From: JBHGBM01 sp041946965
Lineage (GTDB): Bacteria; Acidobacteriota; Terriglobia; Bryobacterales; Bryobacteraceae
DNA: 47,032 bases
Direction of reading: 5' to 3'
NCBI GenBank assembly: GCA_041946965.1
Contig: JBHGBM010000038.1
Coordinates: 1-47,032 of the forward strand
The position numbers were made by a program, and so were the translations under genes. The notes under the pieces are model-generated. The model was not told the DNA's origin. It saw only the letters and a list, made by a program, of their open reading frames with translations, and did not search any database. Of the stretch, positions 25,354-33,572 are shown in pieces. Every line of letters starts with the position of its first letter. The first letter of the stretch is position 1.

Positions 25354-26004
25354 ATGAGGGCGGTCTTGTTCGCGCTGGCCGCGTGCTGCGCCTGGGCCGG
25401 AGAGCCGAAACAGAAGCCGGAGGACTATCCGGTACACGCGCGTCCGGGGAAAGCCGCGTTGGGGGCCGATTTCACCGTGCACAGTTTTTCCGACGGCCGG
25501 CAGTTCTTCGTCACCGAGGCGCACCTGGTGGTCGAAATTGCGGTCTACCCCGCGAAAGGCGAGCCGCTGATGGTTTCCACGCAGCAGTTCACCCTGAAGG
25601 TGAACGGGAAGAAACAACTGGTCTACGCGCAAACGCCGGGGATGGTGGCGGCGTCGCTGAAGTATCCGGACTGGGAGCGCCGCCGCAAGTTGGAGGCCTA
25701 CGGCGGCATCGGGAACGCGGGCGTCATCCTGGGGCGTCCCTCGCCGGTGGAGCGTTTTCCCGGCGACCCGCGCGCCCGCAGCCCTCTGCCGCCGGCGCCG
25801 AGGGCTCCGGAGGCGGAGCGCACCAAGGCGCCCGAGCCCACCGCGGAGGAGGTAGCCGTCTCCGCCGCGCTGCCCGAAGGCGAGACCAGCTCGGCGGTGG
25901 CCGGCTACGTCTATTTTCCATACCGCGGAAAGGTGAAGGACATCCGCGACCTGCGCCTGCTGTACTCGGGTCCGGCGGGGCAGGCCGAGCTGCGGCTACG
26001 GTAG
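25354..26004 (+). CDS. Secreted hypothetical protein
   Basis: A 216-residue protein with a signal peptide (MRAVLFALAACCAWA). The N-terminal ~115 residues look beta-rich (FTVHSFSDGRQFFVTEAHLVVEIAVYP; QQFTLKVNGKKQLVYAQTPGMV). A Pro-rich linker follows (SPLPPAPRAPEAER), then a short final domain (GYVYFPYRGKVKDIRDLRLLY) that reads like an Ig-type strand set. No family was recognised. The start is set by the signal peptide. TTGCGC, 17 bp, TAGGGT (25318-25346) is a weak promoter candidate 7 nt before it. Confidence 0.7.
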   Translation: MRAVLFALAACCAWAGEPKQKPEDYPVHARPGKAALGADFTVHSFSDGRQFFVTEAHLVVEIAVYPAKGEPLMVSTQQFTLKVNGKKQLVYAQTPGMVAASLKYPDWERRRKLEAYGGIGNAGVILGRPSPVERFPGDPRARSPLPPAPRAPEAERTKAPEPTAEEVAVSAALPEGETSSAVAGYVYFPYRGKVKDIRDLRLLYSGPAGQAELRLR

Positions 26005-26061
26005 AGCCCACGACTTCGCTGCCTCCACGAACCCCTCGGTGTCTAACCATCGTCTCACGCT

Positions 26062-26074
26062 GTTACTATGTAAC
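26062..26074 (+). promoter_or_regulatory. GTTAC-TAT-GTAAC palindrome at the sulfatase start
   Basis: A perfect 5+3+5 inverted repeat overlapping a -10-like TACTAT (26064-26069) that ends 10 nt before the ATG at 26080. It may be an operator on a short-leader or leaderless promoter. No -35 is evident. Confidence 0.35.
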
Positions 26075-26079
26075 CCATC

Positions 26080-27537
26080 ATGGTGCATACACGACGGCAG
26101 TTCCTGGCGACCGCGGCGGCGGCAGCGGCGCCCCGCGCGGCGCGGCCCAACATTCTCGTCATCCTCACCGACCAGCAGCACGCGGGCATGCTGAGCTGCG
26201 CCGGCAACCCTCACGTGAAGACCCCGAACATGGACAGCCTGGCCCGCACCGGCGTCCGCTTCGAACGCGCCTATGTGACCAACCCCGTTTGCTTGCCCTC
26301 GCGCTTCGGCCTGATGACCGGCCGCATGCCGTCGGCGATCGGCATCGAGTGCAACGAGGACGGCTCGAAACCCGTGCCGGACGCCATCCTGAAGACTTCA
26401 CTCGGCAATGTTTTCCGCGAAGGCGGCTACCAGACCGTGTACGGCGGGAAGGTGCACTTGCCCGGTCCCGAAGGCAGGCGCGAGGCCATCGAAGCGTACG
26501 GCTTCGACGTGATCAGCAGGGACCAGCGCGGTGAACTTGCCGGCACGTGCGCCGATTTCCTGCGCCAGAAGCACGACCGGCCGTTCCTGATGGTGACCTC
26601 GCTCATCAACCCGCACGACATCTGCTTCATGGCGATCAGCGCGTTCGCCAAGGCCGGAGGCAAGCCGCGCGAGATCGCCGGGAAGGGGAGGATGTTGCCG
26701 GAGAAGTACCTCGGGGAAGCCCTTCGCACGCCCGCCGGCGTCTCCGAAGCCGAATTCTTCGCACGCCACTGCCCGCCGCTGCCCGCCAACCTCGAGCCCG
26801 CGCGCGACGAGCTGAGCGCCTTCATGATCGACAAGCGCGAGTTCCAGAAATACGTGCGCAAGTCATGGACGGACCGCGACTGGCGCATGCACCGCTGGGC
26901 CTATGCGCGGCTCACCGAACAGGTGGACCGCGAGATAGGCGCGGTCCTCGATGCCCTGCGCGAGAGCGGGCGGGAGAACGACACGCTGGTGGTGTTGACC
27001 AGCGATCACGGCGACCAGGACGCCTCCCACCGGCTGGAACATAAGGAGGTGCTCTACGAGGAGGCGATTCACGTCCCCTTCATCGTGAGCTGGAAAGGCG
27101 TGACCCGGGGCGGCCACGTGGACCGGGAGCACTTGGTCTCCAACGGCCTGGACCTCATCCCGACGCTGTGCGATTTTGCCGGCATCCGCAAGCCGGCGGC
27201 GCTCGAGGGCCGCAGCGTGCGCGCGCTGGCAGAAGGCGGGAAAGCCGCTTCGTGGCGCGACTGCGTCATGGTGGAGAACCACCTCGCGCGGCTGGCGCAC
27301 ACCGGGCGCTGGAAGTACTTCGCGGGCCGGAACGGAAAGCACACGGCCGGGTGCGGCATCTGTCCGGACCGCATCGCCAACTGGGACGGCGGTCCGGTGC
27401 GCGAAATGCTGATCGACTTGCAGGCGGATCCCGGCGAAACCAGGAACATCGCCAAAGACCAGCCTGCGCAAGTCGCGGCAGGGCGGGCCCTGCTCCGCGG
27501 GCTTTGTAAGGACGAAGCCTACCTGGTCCGAGGGTAG
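26080..27537 (+). CDS. Tat-exported sulfatase
   Basis: A 485-residue type I sulfatase. HTRRQFLATAAAAAAPRAA is a Tat-type leader. RPNILVILTDQQHAGMLSCAGN is the metal-site strand. NPVCLPSRFGLMTGR is the signature, with Cys71 as the formylglycine position. VVLTSDHGDQDASHRLEHKEVLYEEAIHVPF is a distinctive second active-site block. It is clearly different from the other two sulfatases here (TDQQH instead of ADDLG). The substrate is unknown, and no maturase gene is nearby. It is separated by 47 bp from the convergent DUF1080 gene and marks the left edge of the lower-GC block. Confidence 0.93.
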   Translation: MVHTRRQFLATAAAAAAPRAARPNILVILTDQQHAGMLSCAGNPHVKTPNMDSLARTGVRFERAYVTNPVCLPSRFGLMTGRMPSAIGIECNEDGSKPVPDAILKTSLGNVFREGGYQTVYGGKVHLPGPEGRREAIEAYGFDVISRDQRGELAGTCADFLRQKHDRPFLMVTSLINPHDICFMAISAFAKAGGKPREIAGKGRMLPEKYLGEALRTPAGVSEAEFFARHCPPLPANLEPARDELSAFMIDKREFQKYVRKSWTDRDWRMHRWAYARLTEQVDREIGAVLDALRESGRENDTLVVLTSDHGDQDASHRLEHKEVLYEEAIHVPFIVSWKGVTRGGHVDREHLVSNGLDLIPTLCDFAGIRKPAALEGRSVRALAEGGKAASWRDCVMVENHLARLAHTGRWKYFAGRNGKHTAGCGICPDRIANWDGGPVREMLIDLQADPGETRNIAKDQPAQVAAGRALLRGLCKDEAYLVRG

Positions 27538-27584
27538 GACCGAAGTAGCGTTGCGGGGTCTCCTGCCTATTGCACCGCAATTCT

Positions 27585-28565
27585 CTACTTCACCAATGTC
27601 GTCAGAACGATATTGCGAAACGCCACTGGGCCGCTCGCACTTTGCAGGAGGATAGGCCCGGGCTGCCCTTCATTTGCATCCACGGCCAAGGCGGTCAGGC
27701 CCTCAATTTCCTGTTTGTCGATAATGGTCTTGCCATTGAGAACGACGGTCACCTGGCGTCCGACGAGACGGATGTCGTAGGTCTGCCACTCTCCGGCCGG
27801 CTTGCTAGCATTCACGGCCGGCGCGATAAATCCGTAAACGGCGCCGTTGCCGTGCGGTCCCGGCGGCCTTCCAAAATCTTGCAGAATCTGCACTTCATAG
27901 CGTGCGCGCAGGCCGATCCCGCTATTGGTCTTGGGCCCCAGCTTGAATTCAATGTGCAGTTCGAAGTTCCAGAATTTCTGGTCCGAGACCAGACTATTCT
28001 CGCCCCCCCTCCCGGTCAGGACCAACGTGCCGTCTTTGATCTCCCAACCTGCCGGCTTATCCGACATCGTCGGCCGCCAGCCCGAAAAATCTTTTCCATT
28101 GAACAACGTAATCCGTTCTCCCTGACGCCACGTACCGTCATCTTTCTCGTTGATGACAGGCGCCCGGACTCCGGTCCACTGCACCGGCGGACGGTCCTGG
28201 CCTTCTATTTGAAAAGTGCCTTCCAGCTTACCCTGGATGATCCGGGCCTTGTAGAGGAGCCGTCCGTTTTTGCGCACAAAGCCGAAGTTCAATTCGCCGT
28301 CGAGGACCGCAATCCGCTCAATCACATTGACACGGCCCTGATAGGCGCTGACGAACCGGCCTTTCGGGTGGGGCGAGCCGGCGCCTTCTATTTCCAGCCA
28401 CCAGACCAATCCGCGTTGATCGGCGCCCATCTTGTCGAACTCCTGCCAGAGCGCCTTCCCCCGGAGCTTTCCACCCACGGTGATGTCCCAGCGTCCGTTG
28501 TAGTCGCTGTCTGCTCCAGGAACCGAAGAGGCCGTCAACGCGAGAATCAGCAGGACTCTTTTCAT
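27585..28565 (-). CDS. DUF1080 protein (3-keto-disaccharide hydrolase family)
   Basis: A 326-residue secreted protein (signal MKRVLLILALTASSVPGAD). Residues ~22-140 form a beta-rich accessory domain (YNGRWDITVGGKLRGKALW). Residues ~150-325 are the DUF1080 / PF06439 domain: ITLFNGKDFSGWRP, WEIKDGTLVLTGRGG, FWNFELHIEFKLGPKTNSGIGLRARYEVQIL and WQTYDIRLVGRQVTVVLNGKTI. Characterised relatives cleave 3-keto-glycosides in the periplasm. Its ATG is 10 bp after the TonB-type receptor stop, so the two are co-transcribed. The glycosidic substrate is not evident. Confidence 0.88.
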   Translation of the reverse strand: MKRVLLILALTASSVPGADSDYNGRWDITVGGKLRGKALWQEFDKMGADQRGLVWWLEIEGAGSPHPKGRFVSAYQGRVNVIERIAVLDGELNFGFVRKNGRLLYKARIIQGKLEGTFQIEGQDRPPVQWTGVRAPVINEKDDGTWRQGERITLFNGKDFSGWRPTMSDKPAGWEIKDGTLVLTGRGGENSLVSDQKFWNFELHIEFKLGPKTNSGIGLRARYEVQILQDFGRPPGPHGNGAVYGFIAPAVNASKPAGEWQTYDIRLVGRQVTVVLNGKTIIDKQEIEGLTALAVDANEGQPGPILLQSASGPVAFRNIVLTTLVK

Positions 28566-28575
28566 ATTGATCTCC

Positions 28576-31500
28576 TCAAAACAGCAGCTTCAGGGCGAAG
28601 TGTATCTTGCGCGGAAATCCACGCGCGTCGTCGATTCGTCCAAACAGCGTGCTGGTCACGGTGGTGTTCGGCGCGGCGAAGTCGGTATGATTCATGGCGT
28701 TCATGAACTCCGAACGAAACTGAAGTTTCACCCGTTCGGCGATGCGGAAGTTCTTGAGGGCCGAGAGATCGAAATTGTTCAGTCCATGAGCGCGAACACC
28801 CGACAGGCGGCTGCTGAAGGTGCGGATGTTGGAAGCCAGTTGCTTTGCCGGAGCACGCTCAAAACCGTCTGTGTTGAACCATCGGTCCGCGGTACGCTGA
28901 TCGGACGGCAAGGCGATGTCTCTTAGATTCCCATAATAGATCACGTTGCCGAAGCCGATAGGAGCGCCACTCTGAGCCTGGTACACCCCTTGAACCTGCC
29001 AGCCCCCCAGGACGTGTTCTGAGACGCCCCCTAATCCGGAACCCCACTTTCGGCCCCGCCCAAAGGGGAGCTCCCAGACTCCGCTAACGGCCAACATATG
29101 GGTTCGATCGTCGCCCGCGATCACGTGCTGGAGCGCGGCATCCGTGGCGTTGAGATAACTGTTGGCCTGCATAAACTTTGACCAAGTGTAACTACCTTGG
29201 ACGGTGAACCCTTTGACGAAGCGTCTTTCCACACGAGCCAGCAGGGAGTGGTACCAGGAAAACCCGACCGGTTCATCGGTGTTTATGCCGGTGAAGTGCG
29301 GATAAGGTTTCAAGAGTTGGGAGCGCGCCACGGTTGTCCCGGAAAGACCGGTGCCTGGAAGCAGCGGATAAAAGGGGTTGGCGACCTGCGCGGAGAGCCG
29401 GTCGATCACTGGTTGGTCGCGAACCGGTTGCGTGCTCAGATACTCCGCAGGAACGGGATTGAGTTGACGAGTTGCCGCCAGCTTATTCCCCCGGTTGCCA
29501 ACATAAGACACTTCGATAACCGCCTGGTACGGGAGTTTCTGTTGAATCCCGAAGCTCCAGCGTTGTATGTATGGATTGAGCGAGCGGGCGTTAAAGAAGG
29601 ACACATTCTGGCCCACCGAGGTCAGCAATCCCGCCGCCGCGCCGAGCGGCTGTTGGATGCCATCAGGAAACGGATTCGACAGGGATGCTGCGAAGCTCAA
29701 GCCGTTATCCCTACTTGGGTTGAGGTCCGTGGTTTGCGTGAACCCGCCCTGGTTGACCGCGTCGCGGTCGCTGCCGAGCGGGCCAAAAAAGACGCCGTAG
29801 CCGGCGCGCACCACGGTGGTGCGGGTAAGGGAATAGGCCAGGCCCACTCGCGGGGAGAAGTTGTTCTTGTCCGCGTTCCAGAGCGTGCGAGGCTGGCCAG
29901 CGACGCCGGCGAACGTCAGCCCGCCCAGGAGACGAAACTGGTCCACGGGGCGCTCGGCAATGGGCTGCCTGGCATAATTGGCGCGGACTCGCGCGTCCAG
30001 CGGACTGGCCGCGGCAAAATCAAAGCCCCGAATACTCCTGTTGTACCGTTCTGTCAGAGGACCCTCGTACTCATAACGGACCCCCAGGTTGATCGTCAGG
30101 CGCGGCGTGATCTTCCAGTCGTCCTGTACGAAGGCCGAATAGTACGTGGACTGCTCGGCGAGCGAGGCGTTGACATCCGCCCGCCCGCCCGTTGGAATCC
30201 CCAGCAGAAATGAGGCCAGCCCTTGCCCGATGGGAGCCGCAGGTGAATTGTCGAGTGGACCTCTGGTCCACGTCGAGCTGAATTCGATCCGCGGCGTCTC
30301 GTAGTCGAATTGGGAGGCGTTCTCCTGATAAAAACGAACCTCCCCGCCGAATCGAATGCTGTGGTTGGCATGGGTTCTTGTGAATTCCGCGGACGCGGTG
30401 TGGTAGTTCGTGTAAGCCGCGGACTTAAAGGCCCCGCTGGCAGCGGCGCTATCTCCAAGGGTCGTATACTGATCGACGGCGATCTGAGGAAAGGCCCTGG
30501 CCTCCGGGTTGATGGCGTCCGCCAACGCCCTTGAGAAGCCGGCGGCAGCGAGGTCGAATCCTTGCCCGTTGGGGCGGAAGGTAACGATAAAACGCGAGAG
30601 ACCGTAACGGAGGTTCAGCAGCAAACGAGGGCTGAAGATGTAGACGTCGTCCAGGCCGAAGCCTTTGTTATAGCGATGGCGCAGCCAGCCTGTGGACACG
30701 TCGTCGTTGAGCACGGGCGCGACGGTCCACAACATGTGTGACTGATTGTACCGGCCGAAGATTCGATGCCGATCGCTGAAATTGTGATCGAAACGGACGA
30801 TATCGGAAGAGTATTCTTCTCCGGTGCCGCCCGGCTTGAAGAAGTTATTGCGGCCGTCTGAGGTGCCTGTCGCGTTTGGAGCCGACCAATATTTCAGCAG
30901 GCCCCTGGCCGTGGCATCCAACCGGCTGCCGGGAATCACGTTGCCGGGCAATGGTTGGCGGCTGAACCTGCCGCCCGGCGCCGCTGCTATCGTCTTGGGG
31001 TCGTAAATCTGATACCGGGAGCCGAGCGCCAGCAGGGCCGAAAAGTCGCCCGTTCGCTGGGCCAAGGTGGGAACAGTCCAACTGTAGTTGGTCGCCTTCA
31101 CAGCCAAACGCCGCAAGCCGTCGAAGCCAAAGATCCAGAAGCTCCGATTGCGGCCGTCGTAAACCTTGGGAAGCACGACCGGGCCGCTGAAGACCGCGGA
31201 GTACTGATTGTCGATCAATTGCGGTGATACCAGCTTCTTCTTTTCGGGGGTAACGGGCCCCGTGGAGGGGTCATAGAGAAAGCGCCGCTGAAAGAAACCC
31301 ATGCCCACCAAAGCGTTGTTCGTGTGACGTTCGGCCAGGGCGCCGTGGAGCTTGTTGGTGCCGGAGCGCAAGACCATGTTGATCACGCCGGCGATCGTTC
31401 TCCCCGCGCTGGCGTCATAGCTTGAAGTCTGCACCTTGAACTCGGCGACCATATCCGCGGGGGGCACGAAGGCCACGTTGCGCCCCCACATGGTGGGAGT

Positions 31501-32106
31501 TCCATCCATGGTGAACTCGCTGTTTCTGACCGGGGTACCGCCGACGGAGATGTTAGAAACGGTTTCGACCGCGGCGGGTTCAGTGGGGTGGTTAGGCCGG
31601 TTGAAGGAGAGCGCTCCCGGGGCCAAGACCATGAGGCTTAGAGCGTTGGCGCCCATTAGCGGAAGTTCAGTGATGCGGCGGGCGTCCACCACCTGTCCAA
31701 GCGAGGCGGTGTTGGTTTCGAGCAGCGGCGCCCCGCCAGAGACTGTAACGGTTTCGGCCATGGCGCCCAATTCGAGCGCAATGTCGACCGTCAACCGGTC
31801 ACCCACTCTCAATTCGATGCCTTCGCTTACGTACTTCTTAAAGCCCTGTATCTCGGCGCTAACAACGTAGGTTCCGCCCAGCAGGTAAGGAATCTCATAG
31901 TTTCCGAGTTCGTTGGTTGTGGCCGAGAATGCGACATTGGTAGCGGTATTGGCGGCTCTGACTCGGACACCCGGAATGACGGCGCCAGAGGCATCGGATA
32001 CCCGGCCGAGGATTTTTCCCCGCGGGTCCTGAGCGATCAACGGAATAACCTGCGGCAGCGCGAGTAGCAAGAAGAGCGCCGCGCCAGGCGGATGGCGAAA
32101 ACTCAT
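28576..32106 (-). CDS. Oar-like / TonB-type outer-membrane receptor with carboxypeptidase-regulatory domain
   Basis: A 1176-residue outer-membrane protein. A signal peptide (GAALFLLLALPQVIPLIAQ) is followed by a carboxypeptidase-regulatory-like domain at ~30-115 (ILGRVSDASGAVIPGVRVRAANTA; NELGNYEIPYLLGGTYVVSAEIQGF). A plug region comes next (ETVTVSGGAPLLETNTASLGQVVDARRITELPL), then a long barrel ending in Phe (KIHFALKLLF). Acidobacteria carry many such proteins, thought to take up large or complex ligands; this one probably imports the locus's glycan product. GGAGGAGCT just before ATG 32106 fixes the start; upstream in-frame codons lack a signal peptide. Confidence 0.88.
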   Translation of the reverse strand: MSFRHPPGAALFLLLALPQVIPLIAQDPRGKILGRVSDASGAVIPGVRVRAANTATNVAFSATTNELGNYEIPYLLGGTYVVSAEIQGFKKYVSEGIELRVGDRLTVDIALELGAMAETVTVSGGAPLLETNTASLGQVVDARRITELPLMGANALSLMVLAPGALSFNRPNHPTEPAAVETVSNISVGGTPVRNSEFTMDGTPTMWGRNVAFVPPADMVAEFKVQTSSYDASAGRTIAGVINMVLRSGTNKLHGALAERHTNNALVGMGFFQRRFLYDPSTGPVTPEKKKLVSPQLIDNQYSAVFSGPVVLPKVYDGRNRSFWIFGFDGLRRLAVKATNYSWTVPTLAQRTGDFSALLALGSRYQIYDPKTIAAAPGGRFSRQPLPGNVIPGSRLDATARGLLKYWSAPNATGTSDGRNNFFKPGGTGEEYSSDIVRFDHNFSDRHRIFGRYNQSHMLWTVAPVLNDDVSTGWLRHRYNKGFGLDDVYIFSPRLLLNLRYGLSRFIVTFRPNGQGFDLAAAGFSRALADAINPEARAFPQIAVDQYTTLGDSAAASGAFKSAAYTNYHTASAEFTRTHANHSIRFGGEVRFYQENASQFDYETPRIEFSSTWTRGPLDNSPAAPIGQGLASFLLGIPTGGRADVNASLAEQSTYYSAFVQDDWKITPRLTINLGVRYEYEGPLTERYNRSIRGFDFAAASPLDARVRANYARQPIAERPVDQFRLLGGLTFAGVAGQPRTLWNADKNNFSPRVGLAYSLTRTTVVRAGYGVFFGPLGSDRDAVNQGGFTQTTDLNPSRDNGLSFAASLSNPFPDGIQQPLGAAAGLLTSVGQNVSFFNARSLNPYIQRWSFGIQQKLPYQAVIEVSYVGNRGNKLAATRQLNPVPAEYLSTQPVRDQPVIDRLSAQVANPFYPLLPGTGLSGTTVARSQLLKPYPHFTGINTDEPVGFSWYHSLLARVERRFVKGFTVQGSYTWSKFMQANSYLNATDAALQHVIAGDDRTHMLAVSGVWELPFGRGRKWGSGLGGVSEHVLGGWQVQGVYQAQSGAPIGFGNVIYYGNLRDIALPSDQRTADRWFNTDGFERAPAKQLASNIRTFSSRLSGVRAHGLNNFDLSALKNFRIAERVKLQFRSEFMNAMNHTDFAAPNTTVTSTLFGRIDDARGFPRKIHFALKLLF

Positions 32107-32189
32107 AGCTCCTCCTTGGCTCACCAAAGAAACTCCTACTGTGTGGCCCCGGCCCGGAACGCCACCCGCTGATTTACCGCCCGGCAAAG

Positions 32190-33491
32190 CTAAATGAACT
32201 TATAAACACCCGGAACGGGCAGGGGCGGCACCTCCAGTTTGGCATCGTAGCTCAGCACCTTGGGCAACAGATCGAGTTGAGACTTCATGATCATGTCCCA
32301 GGTAATCTCGAGGCCGGAATATGCCGACTCGCGCCCCATGATACAGGTCATGGTGCTTTCAGCCACGGCCATAGCGAGATTGATGTAAGGACCCTCGCCA
32401 CGGATGCTGCGCACCATCTCGATGTGTTCCTGCACATAAGGGGTAAACTGCCGTTTCACGTCACCGGCCAGATCCCGGCAGTTGCTGCGGCCCTTGGTGC
32501 CCACCACATTTTCGCCGGTGCGTTCTCCCCGGCGCTCGCCGATGTTCCCATAGCATCCTGCGGGGTACTGGCGGCAGTGGCTAGACAGGTGGGCGCCATT
32601 GGGATAGGTGAAATCCGCGTAAATGTGGTCGTAGATGTTGCCGTACGCTGGTTCCCTGGGCCGCCAGGCCGCGCCGCCACTGGCAACCACCCGGTCCGGG
32701 TGCGCGCCCATGACCCAGTTGATGGCGTCGATATTGTGGAGATGCTGCTCCACTATCTGGTCGCCACAGATCCACGCATACGCGTACCAATTCCGGTGCT
32801 GCCACGTTGTGTCGCCCCACTTAGGATTGCGGTCCTTTTCCTTGATCACCGGTCCGCCGATCCACTGGGCGTAAGCGGCGACGATATCGCCAATCGCGCC
32901 GTCGTGGATCTTGCGGACAGTTTCGATGTATGCCGGATTGGAACGGCGCTGCGCACCAGCCATCACCGTGAGCTTCTTCTGCTCGGATTTCCGCGCGGCC
33001 GCCATGAAGCGCCGCACCCCCACAGGATCCGTGCCGAACGGTTTTTCGCAGAATACATGCTTGTTCGCCTCGACGGCGGCCTCAAAGTGAATGGGGCGGT
33101 ATACCGGGGGGGTACAAAGCATCACGATGTCGACACCGGAAGCGATGACCTTCTTATAAGCATCGAATCCGGTGAAGCGGTGCTCGGCATCCACCTTGAG
33201 CCGGTCCTGGATCCTGGGGTGCGCAGATGCGTCGCGCATCCAGGCAAGATTGCTCTCTAATTTGTCTTCGAAGAGGTCGCCGAGCGCAACCACCTCGACA
33301 TTTTCCGTGCCGGTGAGGAGGTCGACGACGGCCTGCCGTCCGCGCCCGCCGACGCCGATCAGGCCGGCTTTGAGCTTTTCCTTCCCGGCGCCTCGCACAA
33401 GCTCGGGTCGAATGAGAGTGAAAGCGGAAGTTCCGGTGCCCACTGAGACGGACCGGCTCAGGAAGGATCTCCTCGACACCCCATTACGCAT
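32190..33491 (-). CDS. Tat-exported Gfo/Idh/MocA oxidoreductase
   Basis: A 433-residue NAD(P)-dependent oxidoreductase with a twin-arginine leader (VSRRSFLSRSVSVGTGTSAF). The Rossmann motif LKAGLIGVGGRGRQAVVDLL follows, then VFCEKPFGTDP (catalytic Lys of the EKP motif) and QIVEQHLHNIDAINWVMG. Family members oxidise sugars, including to 3-keto forms. Export with bound cofactor would place the oxidation in the periplasm, beside the DUF1080 enzymes. It has AGGAG about 9 nt before the ATG and its own promoter candidate upstream. It leads the receptor gene by 83 bp. Confidence 0.9.
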   Translation of the reverse strand: MRNGVSRRSFLSRSVSVGTGTSAFTLIRPELVRGAGKEKLKAGLIGVGGRGRQAVVDLLTGTENVEVVALGDLFEDKLESNLAWMRDASAHPRIQDRLKVDAEHRFTGFDAYKKVIASGVDIVMLCTPPVYRPIHFEAAVEANKHVFCEKPFGTDPVGVRRFMAAARKSEQKKLTVMAGAQRRSNPAYIETVRKIHDGAIGDIVAAYAQWIGGPVIKEKDRNPKWGDTTWQHRNWYAYAWICGDQIVEQHLHNIDAINWVMGAHPDRVVASGGAAWRPREPAYGNIYDHIYADFTYPNGAHLSSHCRQYPAGCYGNIGERRGERTGENVVGTKGRSNCRDLAGDVKRQFTPYVQEHIEMVRSIRGEGPYINLAMAVAESTMTCIMGRESAYSGLEITWDMIMKSQLDLLPKVLSYDAKLEVPPLPVPGVYKFI

Positions 33492-33506
33492 AGGACGGTC
33501 TCCTCA

Positions 33507-33546
33507 TACCAACTGAGATGGTAGGGACGTAACAGGTCACGTTCAA
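33507..33546 (-). promoter_or_regulatory. Promoter with overlapping operator before the Gfo/Idh gene
   Basis: Minus strand TTGAAC (33546-33541, 4/6), exactly 17 bp, TACCAT (33523-33518, 4/6). The inverted repeat TACCAACTGAGATGGTA (33507-33523, arms TACCA/TGGTA) covers the -10 and the predicted transcription start, as a repressor operator would. It lies in an AT-rich 81-bp gap after the regulator-like gene. Confidence 0.45.
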
Positions 33547-33572
33547 GCAAAAACAATGTAAAAACCTATGCT

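Noticed and set aside
25243..25632. A 129-codon minus-strand frame
   Set aside because: It lies antisense to the secreted hypothetical gene, which has a clear signal peptide; no coding character was seen.
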